Shown here: positions 1 to 6,470 of the stretch, in pieces
Position numbering within the stretch: position 1 is the stretch's first letter
Layout: each line of letters begins with the position of its first letter
Assembly: GCA_030450655.1 (NCBI GenBank)
Contig: JAKDIE010000055.1
Span: forward strand, 1-7,788
Reading direction: 5' to 3'
DNA from: Ruaniaceae bacterium
GTDB lineage: Bacteria > Actinomycetota > Actinomycetes > Actinomycetales > Actinomycetaceae
Length of the DNA stretch: 7,788 nucleotides
Program-made: the position numbers and the translations under genes
Notes under the pieces: generated by a model
Told to the model about the DNA's origin: nothing
Seen by the model: only the letters and a program-made list of their open reading frames with translations
Databases searched by the model: none

Positions 1-16
1 TATCCCATCGTTGCTA

Positions 17-42
17 CGAGGTGGTGCTTCGCCAACTCCTCG
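17..42 (+). other. possible 5' leader hairpin upstream of the binding-protein gene
   Basis: Bases 17-21 can pair with 38-42 (CGAGG with CCTCG). Bases 22-26 can pair with 30-34 (one G-T pair) around a 3-nt loop, leaving a 3-nt bulge at 35-37. It lies just upstream of the ribosome binding site at 65-69 and could be the end of an upstream gene's terminator or part of the mRNA leader. Only 76 bases precede the gene and I see no convincing promoter boxes. A structure this short and imperfect can arise by chance in GC-rich DNA. Confidence 0.2.
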
Positions 43-64
43 CGGCGAACACGTTTCTCAACGA

Positions 65-69
65 AAGGA
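65..69 (+). promoter_or_regulatory. ribosome binding site deciding the GTG 77 start
   Basis: AAGGA at 65-69, within a GAAAGGAA stretch, lies seven bases before the GTG at 77-79. This is a good Shine-Dalgarno match at near-ideal spacing. It argues that 77, not the in-frame GTG at 107, is the original start of the binding-protein gene. That start is followed five codons later by a stop. No comparable site lies before 107. Confidence 0.7.
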
Positions 70-76
70 AATCCTC

Positions 77-106
77 GTGAAGCGCATTCTTTAGTTCGGC
101 ACAGTC
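77..106 (+). pseudogene. start of lipoprotein signal peptide, interrupted by in-frame TAG (92-94)
   Basis: From GTG 77 the frame reads M-K-R-I-L-stop-F-G-T-V, then continues without a break into the hydrophobic segment and lipobox of the binding protein. The short basic n-region (K2, R3) is exactly what the downstream protein lacks if it starts at 107. The only obstacle is the TAG at codon 6. A one-base change such as TGG, TCG, TTG or CAG to TAG would explain it. It is either a genuine nonsense mutation, which would abolish or sharply reduce binding-protein export, or a sequencing error. The sequence alone cannot tell these apart. Confidence 0.75.
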
Positions 107-1351
107 GTGGTTGCCGGAGCCCTTGCCCTCAGCGCCTGCGGTGGTGGAGACGCTACCCCCGGGACGACGGGTGCCGCTGATCCAGCGGATCCAGGTTCGC
201 TCGCAACGGAAATCTCGGTCCTCGCGCCGTCCTACTCCGAGTCCTCGAAGGCCGACTGGGAGGCAGTGATCGCCAAGTTCAACGAAACCTACCCTGACGT
301 CACGGTCAACCTGCAGATCGAGGGTTGGGACGACTTCTCATCCAAGGTCCAGGGCCGCATTCAGGCCGGTGACCTCCCTGACATCCTGAATGACAACAAC
401 TTCGCATCCGCCGCTGAGGGTGGGCTGCTCTACCCGATCGACGAGGTGCTCAGCGCCGAGACCCTGGCGTCCATCGAGCCGGCTCTGCTCCAGAACGGAC
501 TCGGGACCGACGGCGTGCAGTGGGCGGCACCGGACATCGCCTCCTCACGCATGATGGCGTACAACACAGGCCTGTTCGAAGAGGCTGGCGTCACGGACGT
601 TCCGACCACGTGGGCCGAGCTCGAAGACGCATCCGCCAAGATCGCGGCTCTTGCCACCGACACCTACGGCTACGGACTGCCGCTGGGCCGTGAAGAGGCG
701 CAGGTTGAATCCTCCCTGTGGCTCTGGGGCGCGGGAGGCGACTGGCTCGTTGACGGCGAACTCGTGGCGGACCAGCCTGACGCGGTCACTGCCTTTGCAC
801 AGATGAAGACGATGATCGACGACGGGCTGACCCAGCCCGACGTGGGCTCGACCAACCGCCAGCAGGCTGCGGATCTGTTCAACAACGGCAAGCTCGGCAT
901 GATGATGTCACACACCGGTCTCCTCGGCGAGACTCGCGCGAATTACCCCGAGGTCGAGTTCGCCGTGGCACCCGTGCCCTCAGAGAATGGCGACCCCGTG
1001 GCGCTCGGCGTGACCGACTTCATCGTCGCCTTCGATAACGGCGACGCCGATCGCAAGGCCGCCACAAGCGCCCTTCTCGATGTGCTCTACTCCGATGAGA
1101 TGTATGAGACCTGGTACCAGGGCACCGGCCTGCTTCCCGTGACGACGTCCATGATCGCCAAGGGTGCGGCCGAGGATGCGGACAACGCTCCCTTCTACGA
1201 GGCGCTGGAGTTCGTGCGATTCCTGCCCGTTGGCAACCCGGCGTGGGATTCGCTGCAGGCGGCGCTCCAGGGCACCGCTGGCACGATTCAGAACGACACT
1301 CCTGAGAACGTGCTCGCCGGTATCCAGGCGCAGGTGGACGCAGGTTCCTGA
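107..1351 (+). CDS. ABC transporter sugar-binding lipoprotein (family 1 extracellular solute-binding protein), leader disrupted
   Basis: Extracellular solute-binding protein of a CUT1-type carbohydrate importer. It would capture sugar outside the membrane and deliver it to the two permeases that follow. The open part starts at GTG 107 (414 aa). It begins with a hydrophobic stretch and a lipobox, L-S-A-C, with the lipidated cysteine at residue 11 (residue 21 if counted from 77). A Gly/Thr/Ala/Pro-rich linker and then a typical two-lobe domain follow, with recognisable stretches such as KFNETYPDV, GDLPDI, YNTGLFEEAG and LFNNGKLGMMMSH. The mature domain looks complete. The oddity is the start: 107 has no ribosome binding site and yields no basic n-region, while the well-placed start at 77 is followed by TAG at 92-94. 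Unless that base is an error, export and lipidation should be impaired. The neighbouring LacZ suggests a galactoside ligand; this is inference. Confidence 0.88.
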   Translation: MVAGALALSACGGGDATPGTTGAADPADPGSLATEISVLAPSYSESSKADWEAVIAKFNETYPDVTVNLQIEGWDDFSSKVQGRIQAGDLPDILNDNNFASAAEGGLLYPIDEVLSAETLASIEPALLQNGLGTDGVQWAAPDIASSRMMAYNTGLFEEAGVTDVPTTWAELEDASAKIAALATDTYGYGLPLGREEAQVESSLWLWGAGGDWLVDGELVADQPDAVTAFAQMKTMIDDGLTQPDVGSTNRQQAADLFNNGKLGMMMSHTGLLGETRANYPEVEFAVAPVPSENGDPVALGVTDFIVAFDNGDADRKAATSALLDVLYSDEMYETWYQGTGLLPVTTSMIAKGAAEDADNAPFYEALEFVRFLPVGNPAWDSLQAALQGTAGTIQNDTPENVLAGIQAQVDAGS

Positions 1352-1373
1352 CCTCGGAATCTGATCACAGCGT

Positions 1374-1408
1374 GAGGATGGTGCCACAGGATCTGTGGCA
1401 CCATCCTC
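1374..1408 (+). promoter_or_regulatory. perfect 16-bp stem-loop between binding-protein and permease genes
   Basis: Bases 1374-1389 are the exact reverse complement of 1393-1408 and leave a three-base loop (GAT). It starts 22 bases after the binding-protein stop and ends 24 bases before the first permease ATG. No T-run follows (the next bases are CC, CCTACCC), so it is not a classic intrinsic terminator. In malE-malF-type operons, intercistronic hairpins in this position limit read-through to the permeases or protect the upstream mRNA from 3' decay, keeping the binding protein more abundant. I infer such a role here. A T-less actinobacterial terminator is also possible. Confidence 0.75.
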
Positions 1409-1432
1409 CCCCTACCCGTCGATAGGCGCACG

Positions 1433-2383
1433 ATGACGAGCAGCACTATGACCAGTCCAGCGGGCGATCAGATGAGGGCGTCCGCCAAGAAGAAGCAGCG
1501 CAAGGAGATGTTGGCGGCGCTGCCGTGGCTCACTCCCACGCTCCTGCTGATCGTGGGCGTGGTACTCGCGCCCGCGGCACTGCTGATCTACTACTCCTTC
1601 ATCAAGTTCAACCGATACGGCATCGCGCAGGGTTTCACCGGGTTGGACAACTACATCGGCCCCGCAGGGGCCCTGACCTTCCCGACAGTGCCAATCGGGC
1701 GAATCATGATCAACACCGTCGTGTGGGTGGTCGTGGTCGTCGTGTGTACCGTGCTGCTCTCGCTGGCCCTCGCGCAGTTCCTGAACAAGCAGTTCCGCTT
1801 CCGCAAGCTGGTGCGACTGTTCGTGATTCTTCCCTGGGCGAGCTCAGTCGTCATGACCACAACGGTCTTCAACTACGGACTGCAGACCGACGTGGGCCTG
1901 TTCAACCGGCTGCTCGTCGATACCGGCATCCTGGAGACGGCACGCGGCTTCACCAAAGATCCGACAAGCGCGTTCTGGGTGGCGGTCTTCGTGGCCATCT
2001 ACGTCTCCCTACCGTTCACCACCTATACCGTCTTGGCCGGCCTGCAATCCGTTCCAGGAGAGGTGATCGAGGCGTCCCATGTTGACGGCGCGACCGCCGT
2101 GCAGCGGTATTGGCACATCGTGCTGCCGATCCTCCGGCCCGCGATCGCGGTGGCGGCGTTGATCAACATCATCAACGTCTTCAACTCCCTGCCGATCCTC
2201 AAGATCCTCAACGAGACGCCCGGCTACAACGTTGGCCACATCACCACCACACTCATCTTCGAGTACAAGCTCCAGTTGGGCCCCGGCGTGGCGAGTGCGC
2301 TCTCCGTGATCAACTTCCTGTTCTGCCTGGTGATCATCGTGATCTACCTAGGCGTTGTTCGCCCCACGAAGGATGTGGACTGA
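1433..2383 (+). CDS. CUT1 sugar ABC transporter permease, MalF-like
   Basis: First inner-membrane subunit of the sugar importer (316 aa, normal length for the family). A basic N-terminal tail (K19-K24) precedes six predicted membrane segments at roughly 32-53, 91-115, 128-147, 180-203, 236-258 and 284-309. The cytoplasmic EAA loop, which docks the ATPase, lies at residues 213-235: E213-A214-S215, D218-G219-A220, ending in LPILRP. ATG 1433 is the likely start, with only a weak AGG at 1424-1426 before it. In-frame ATGs at 1448 and 1472 are alternatives with no better site. It follows the intercistronic stem-loop and ends one base before the next permease start, so the two permeases should be cotranslated as a heterodimer. 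The ATPase partner is not in the window and is presumably a shared MsiK-like protein. Confidence 0.93.
   Translation: MTSSTMTSPAGDQMRASAKKKQRKEMLAALPWLTPTLLLIVGVVLAPAALLIYYSFIKFNRYGIAQGFTGLDNYIGPAGALTFPTVPIGRIMINTVVWVVVVVVCTVLLSLALAQFLNKQFRFRKLVRLFVILPWASSVVMTTTVFNYGLQTDVGLFNRLLVDTGILETARGFTKDPTSAFWVAVFVAIYVSLPFTTYTVLAGLQSVPGEVIEASHVDGATAVQRYWHIVLPILRPAIAVAALINIINVFNSLPILKILNETPGYNVGHITTTLIFEYKLQLGPGVASALSVINFLFCLVIIVIYLGVVRPTKDVD
2368..2373 (+). promoter_or_regulatory. ribosome binding site for the MalG-like permease
   Basis: GAAGGA at 2368-2373 lies inside the 3' end of the MalF-like gene, 11 bases before ATG 2385. The spacing is slightly long, but this is the only good site. It rules out ATG 2373, which overlaps it, and the TTG at 2355, which precedes it. 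Confidence 0.6.
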
Positions 2384-2384
2384 T

Positions 2385-3251
2385 ATGGCTACGATTCAGA
2401 AGTCGCGGAAGGGCCGCGGCGGGATCGAGACCACGCCGAACCCGTTGTATATGGCGATCGGCGCATGCGTGGTGGTCGTATTCTTCGCGTTCCCGTACAT
2501 GCTGATGCTGATCAGCTCGCTGAAATCACAGGCCGATGTGCGGCGGATTCCTCCCGAGTACTGGCCGAGCGAGCCGATGTGGAGCAACTTCGTCACGGTG
2601 TGGTCCTCCAACGTCCAGCCCGGCAAGTCCCTCCTAGCCACCACCGTGATCGCGTTCGGTGCCACCGCCGTCGTGCTACTCGTCGCCACGCCTGCTGCGT
2701 ACTACGTGGCGCGGTTCCGCTTCCGCGGCCGGATGATTTTCCTGCTGCTTGTCCTCACCACCCAGATGCTCCAGCCCACCGTGCTCGCGGTTGGCCTCTA
2801 CCAGCAGTTCTCCAGCTGGGGTGGCTACTGGGTGTGGGGCGCGCTGATCCTGATCAACGGCGCGTTCAATCTCTCCTTCGCGATCTGGATGATGCAGGCG
2901 TTCTTCTCCTCCGTACCAAAGGAGGTCGACGACGCCGCACTGATCGATGGGTTGGGGCGCCTACAGACGATGTTCCGAATCTCGTTGCCGCTGACGTGGC
3001 CGGGAATCGTGACCGCCGTCGTATTCGTGTTCGTCAATACCTGGAACGAGTACGCCGCGGCGTTCATCCTGGTGCAGGATCCCGATCTGCAACCGTTGAC
3101 GGTCTCGATGCCGCGCTTCCTTGGCCTCTATATCAAGGACTGGCAGTACCTGTTCACCACCGCGATCGTGGCGATCGTGCCTGTGATCATCCTGTTCAGC
3201 CTGATCGAGAAGAGGCTCATCGGAGGGCTCACCGCCGGTTCGCTGAAGTAG
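2385..3251 (+). CDS. CUT1 sugar ABC transporter permease, MalG-like
   Basis: Second membrane subunit of the importer (288 aa). Six predicted membrane segments lie near residues 22-45, 83-108, 116-140, 149-172, 206-229 and 255-275. The EAA-type ATPase-docking loop runs from about 180 to 207 (E180-V-D-D-A-A, D188-G189, then ISLPLTWPG). The W220-N-E-Y after the loop and the G-L-T-A-G-S-L-K tail are typical of MalG-like proteins. ATG 2385 comes one base after the MalF-like stop. The frame is open further upstream, but that would overlap the previous gene and lose the ribosome binding site. The protein is complete to its own TAG. This matters because a fragment of another MalG-like protein follows about 50 bases later. 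Confidence 0.93.
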   Translation: MATIQKSRKGRGGIETTPNPLYMAIGACVVVVFFAFPYMLMLISSLKSQADVRRIPPEYWPSEPMWSNFVTVWSSNVQPGKSLLATTVIAFGATAVVLLVATPAAYYVARFRFRGRMIFLLLVLTTQMLQPTVLAVGLYQQFSSWGGYWVWGALILINGAFNLSFAIWMMQAFFSSVPKEVDDAALIDGLGRLQTMFRISLPLTWPGIVTAVVFVFVNTWNEYAAAFILVQDPDLQPLTVSMPRFLGLYIKDWQYLFTTAIVAIVPVIILFSLIEKRLIGGLTAGSLK

Positions 3252-3254
3252 TCG

Positions 3255-3286
3255 GCAGGCGTTAGCGCGCCAGACCACGCCTATGC
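3255..3286 (+). other. weak hairpin just after the MalG-like stop codon
   Basis: Bases 3255-3262 (GCAGGCGT) can pair with 3277-3281 and 3284-3286, with a two-base bulge at 3282-3283 and a 14-nt loop. No T-run follows. It may slow transcription between the transporter and lacZ or mark the rearrangement junction near 3285-3302. It may also be chance pairing in GC-rich DNA. Confidence 0.25.
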
Positions 3287-3301
3287 TTGGTATTGAACCT
3301 G

Positions 3302-3430
3302 AGGGCCGGGTACGTGACGGACTACGGCGTGCTGATGCTCGCCGTGCTCCTCGCCTCCATCCCCACCATGGTGATCTTCCTGATCCTGCAACGCGCCTTC
3401 GCCGAGGGCATTACTGGAGCAATTAAGTGA
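3302..3430 (+). pseudogene. 3' remnant of a second MalG-like sugar permease
   Basis: In the frame starting at 3302 the sequence encodes R-A-G-Y-V-T-D-Y-G-V-L-M and a hydrophobic helix containing S-I-P-T-M, then LILQRAFAEGITGAIK and TGA at 3428-3430. This is the last membrane helix and conserved QR-x-F-x-x-G-x-T-x-G-A-x-K tail of a MalG-type permease. It aligns end to end with residues 249-288 of the intact permease just upstream (shared Y, D, aromatic, L, P, F, R, G and K positions, one gap). It is clearly a different sequence, so it is not a recent duplicate. The frame stays open back to a TAG at 3263-3265, but family resemblance fades before about 3296 and there is no plausible start. Everything encoding the first five helices and the EAA loop is gone. 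Its stop overlaps the lacZ start (GTGA), the arrangement expected if an intact permease once preceded lacZ. Confidence 0.82.
3416..3419 (+). promoter_or_regulatory. lacZ: ribosome binding site of lacZ, inside the permease remnant
   Basis: GGAG at 3416-3419 lies seven bases before the GTG at 3427. It supports that start over later in-frame codons. It is embedded in the last codons of the permease remnant, which may explain why this short tail has been kept. Confidence 0.65.
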
Positions 3431-6400
3431 CGTTTGATCCGAGCCGGATTTCTGACCCTGGCTATTTCGAGGAGAACCGCCTCGCCCCCCACTCCGATCA
3501 CCGCTGGTACGCCAGCGCGCAGGAGGCCACCTCCGGGCGCAGCAGCTTCGAGCAGTGCCTGAACGGCGTGTGGAAGTTCCACTATGCGGCGAACCCCAGC
3601 CTCACGGTGGCCGGGTTCGAGGCCGCAGGCTTCGACACCTCCGGCTGGGATACCATCCCGGTGCCCGCGCACATCCAGTTCCACGGCTACGGGCGCCCGC
3701 AGTACGTGAACACGCAGTACCCGTGGGACGGGGTCGAGGACATCTGGCCGGGCGAGGTGCCGCAGCGGTACAACCCCGTTGGCTCCTACGTCACCTACTT
3801 CACGCTGGACGAGGCGCTCGCGGCGGGGGAGCGGCTCTCGATCTCGTTCAAGGGAGCCGAGAGTGCGATCGCCGTGTGGTGCAACGGCACCTATGTGGGT
3901 TACGGCGCGGATTCATTCACGCCCTCGGAGTTCGATCTCACGGACGCTCTGGTGGACGGCGAAAACACGCTGGCCGCGCAGGTGTTCACGTGGACCTCGG
4001 GCTCGTGGCTCGAGGACCAGGACTTCTACCGGTTCTCGGGGATCTTCCGGGACGTGATGCTGTACCGCAGGCCCGCGGTGCACGCCGAGGATCTGCGGAT
4101 CACCACGCAGGTGGCCGCGGATTTCGGGTCCGCAGTGGTGCGGCTGGACGTGGCACTGACCGGCACGGGGAGCGTGAGCGCGCGGCTTGACGGGATCGGG
4201 GAGCTCACAGAGTCCGACGACGGCGGCCTGGCAGTCACGCTCGAAGACCCCCGGCTGTGGAGCTCCGAGGATCCGTACCTCTACGATCTCGTGGTGGAGG
4301 TGCTGGACGATTCGGGCGCCGTCGTCGAAGTGATTCCGCAGCGCGTGGGCGTGCGGACGTTCGGAATCGAGGGCGGCGTGCTCGCCATCAACGGGCAGCG
4401 CATCGTGTTCAACGGCGTGAACCGGCACGAGTTCGGGCTCGCAGGCCGCGTGATGAGCCGGGAGCAGACCGAAGCGGACCTGCGCCAGATCAAGGCCGCG
4501 AACATCAACGCTGTGCGCACCAGCCACTACCCGAACAACTCGTTCTTCTACGAGCTGTGCGATGAGTATGGGCTGTACGTGATCGACGAGATGAACCTCG
4601 AGACCCACGGCATGTGGGAAGCGTTGGTGCACGAGCGGATCGAGTTGGAGGACGTGGTGCCGGGGAACCGCCCCGAATGGCGTGCGGCGCTCATGGACCG
4701 GGCCGCGAACATGCTGCAGCGGGACAAGAACCACGCGAGCATCGTCATGTGGTCCTGCGGCAACGAATCGTTCGGCGGCACGAACATTCGCGACGTGGCA
4801 GCCTACTTCCGCGCGCAGGACTCCCGGACCGTTCACTACGAGGGGATCACCTGGGACCCGCGCAATCCCGAGACCACGGATGTGTACAGCCAGATGTACA
4901 CGCCTGCCGCGGAGGTTGAGGAGTTCATCGAGAAGAACACTGAGAAGCCGTTCATTCTGTGCGAGTACGCGCACGCGATGGGCAACTCGTTCGGAGCGGT
5001 GGATAAGTACGTCGAGATGGCGTACCGGATCCCCCGCTTCCAGGGCGGCTTCATCTGGGACTTCGCCGATCAAGCGATCGCGCTGACGGACCGGTACGGC
5101 ACGCCGTTCTTCGGCTACGGAGGCGATTGCGGCGAGGCGCCCACGGATTACGAGTTCAGCGCCAACGGCATCTTCTTCGCGGATCATTCGCCGACTCCGA
5201 TGATCCAGGAAGTGAAGTACGCGTACCGCCCGCTCGACGTGGTGGTGCACCCCAGCAGCTTCGAGGTGACGAACCGCTACCTGTTCACGCGTTCGAGTGC
5301 CCTCGAGTGTGTGGTGAGTATCGCCCGCGAAGGCACGATTCTCGTCGAGGCCGTGGTGGAGACGGACGTTGCACCGGGCCAGAGCACGGCGTTCGACGTG
5401 CCGTTGCCGCTCCCTGAGCGTGCGGGCGAGTACGTGCTCGAGGTGGGGTTCCGCCTGCGGGAGGCCACGCCGTGGGCTGCCGCAGGGTACGAGGTGGCCT
5501 TCGGCCAGGCCGCAGTGACGGTCGCTGGGGAGGCCACGGAGCGTCGTCGCGCTGCGCGCCCAGAGGTTGTGAACGGCGTGAGCAACATCGGTGTGCACGG
5601 GCGGCAATTCTCGGCGCTTTTCTCCCGGAAGTTCGGCGGGCTCGTCTCGTACCAGTTCGGCCGCACGCCGCAGGGGGCACGGGAGTTGCTGCGTGGCATC
5701 CCGAAGCCCAACTTCTGGCACGCGCCCACGGACAACGAGAACGGCTGGGGGATGCCTGCCCAGGATGGGTTGTGGCTGCTGGCGAGCCGTTACGCAACAC
5801 CCGCCGAGAATGGGCCCGTGTTCGTGGAACACGAGCACACCGTGGAGGTGCGCTACACGTACCTGTTGCCGGCCAGCCCTGCGGCGGAGTGTGAGGTGGC
5901 GTACGTGCTCGACGGCGATGGCCGCGTGGGCGTGACCCTCACGTTGCGGCCCGGTGATGGGTTGCCGGACGCCCCGGAGTTCGGCCTCCTGATGGAGGTT
6001 GACGGCGATCTGGAGCACCTCGCCTGGTACGGCGAGGGGCCTGAGGAGAGCTACGTGGATCGCAGGCTTGGGGCGAAGCTCGGCGTGTACCGCGGGCTGG
6101 TCTCCGAGCAACTGACCCCGTACGTGCGGCCGCAGGAGGCCGGCAACCACTCAGGGGTTCGCTGGGCCACCGTGACGGACGCGCGCGGCTGGGGCCTGCG
6201 GCTGGAGTGCGCGGACGAGATGGACTTCTCGGCGCTGCCGTGGACGCCGTTCGAGATCGAGAACGCGAAGCACCCGGTTGACCTGCCGCCCATCCAGCGG
6301 ACCGTGCTGCGGCCGGCGCTGATGCGCCGTGGTGTGGCCGGGGACCAATCGTGGGGCGCCCAGCCGCACCCCGAGTACAGGCTTCCGGAGGGGCAGGAAC

Positions 6401-6447
6401 TCGTGTTTGAGTTCGCGTTCCAGGGAGTCCACGTCCCCAAGGCGTGA
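3427..6447 (+). CDS. lacZ: beta-galactosidase, glycoside hydrolase family 2 (LacZ type)
   Basis: Cytoplasmic retaining beta-galactosidase (1006 aa, close to E. coli LacZ at 1023), without a signal peptide. The domains follow the LacZ order: N-terminal jelly roll to about residue 215 (including DQDFYRFSGIFRDV, D199 matching the substrate/sodium-site region), an Ig-like domain, a TIM barrel from about 320, and a second Ig-like domain. The C-terminal beta-sandwich runs from about 720 (NFWHAPTDNENGWG). Catalytic residues are present: acid/base E447 in C-G-N-E-S and nucleophile E513 in CEYAHAMGNS. Also seen are NGVNRHE (H334), H367 in SHYPN, metal ligands E392 and H394 in LETHG, W544 in WDFADQ, and W976 in GVAGDQSW, the counterpart of E. 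coli W999. It should split lactose or related beta-galactosides imported by the upstream transporter. It starts at GTG 3427, overlapping the stop of the permease remnant. A narrower oligosaccharide preference cannot be excluded. Confidence 0.95.
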   Translation: MTFDPSRISDPGYFEENRLAPHSDHRWYASAQEATSGRSSFEQCLNGVWKFHYAANPSLTVAGFEAAGFDTSGWDTIPVPAHIQFHGYGRPQYVNTQYPWDGVEDIWPGEVPQRYNPVGSYVTYFTLDEALAAGERLSISFKGAESAIAVWCNGTYVGYGADSFTPSEFDLTDALVDGENTLAAQVFTWTSGSWLEDQDFYRFSGIFRDVMLYRRPAVHAEDLRITTQVAADFGSAVVRLDVALTGTGSVSARLDGIGELTESDDGGLAVTLEDPRLWSSEDPYLYDLVVEVLDDSGAVVEVIPQRVGVRTFGIEGGVLAINGQRIVFNGVNRHEFGLAGRVMSREQTEADLRQIKAANINAVRTSHYPNNSFFYELCDEYGLYVIDEMNLETHGMWEALVHERIELEDVVPGNRPEWRAALMDRAANMLQRDKNHASIVMWSCGNESFGGTNIRDVAAYFRAQDSRTVHYEGITWDPRNPETTDVYSQMYTPAAEVEEFIEKNTEKPFILCEYAHAMGNSFGAVDKYVEMAYRIPRFQGGFIWDFADQAIALTDRYGTPFFGYGGDCGEAPTDYEFSANGIFFADHSPTPMIQEVKYAYRPLDVVVHPSSFEVTNRYLFTRSSALECVVSIAREGTILVEAVVETDVAPGQSTAFDVPLPLPERAGEYVLEVGFRLREATPWAAAGYEVAFGQAAVTVAGEATERRRAARPEVVNGVSNIGVHGRQFSALFSRKFGGLVSYQFGRTPQGARELLRGIPKPNFWHAPTDNENGWGMPAQDGLWLLASRYATPAENGPVFVEHEHTVEVRYTYLLPASPAAECEVAYVLDGDGRVGVTLTLRPGDGLPDAPEFGLLMEVDGDLEHLAWYGEGPEESYVDRRLGAKLGVYRGLVSEQLTPYVRPQEAGNHSGVRWATVTDARGWGLRLECADEMDFSALPWTPFEIENAKHPVDLPPIQRTVLRPALMRRGVAGDQSWGAQPHPEYRLPEGQELVFEFAFQGVHVPKA

Positions 6448-6470
6448 GGCGGGTGGACGCTCTACGCAGT

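Noticed and set aside
46..58. LacI-family operator-like palindrome (GAACACGTTTC) near the ribosome binding site
   Set aside because: Only the outer three bases and parts of the centre are symmetric; too weak to call an operator without a regulator gene or repeated copies in the window.
2355..2384. Upstream TTG (2355) or ATG (2373) as start of the MalG-like permease
   Set aside because: Both would overlap the end of the MalF-like gene. TTG 2355 lies before the GAAGGA site at 2368-2373 and ATG 2373 overlaps it. ATG 2385 fits better.
2465..3265. 266-codon plus-strand frame within the MalG-like permease
   Set aside because: Arg-rich translation without membrane segments, fully overlapping a well-supported permease.
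3302..3427. The short frame before lacZ as an expressed small membrane protein
   Set aside because: No ribosome binding site with a start codon in this frame was found, and the sequence matches only the tail of a permease. A degraded remnant is the simpler explanation.
3913..6150. 745-codon open frame on the minus strand opposite lacZ
   Set aside because: It is antisense to a full-length LacZ with all catalytic motifs. Its translation is rich in His, Arg, Val and Pro with no recognisable domain, as expected for the complementary frame of a GC-rich gene.
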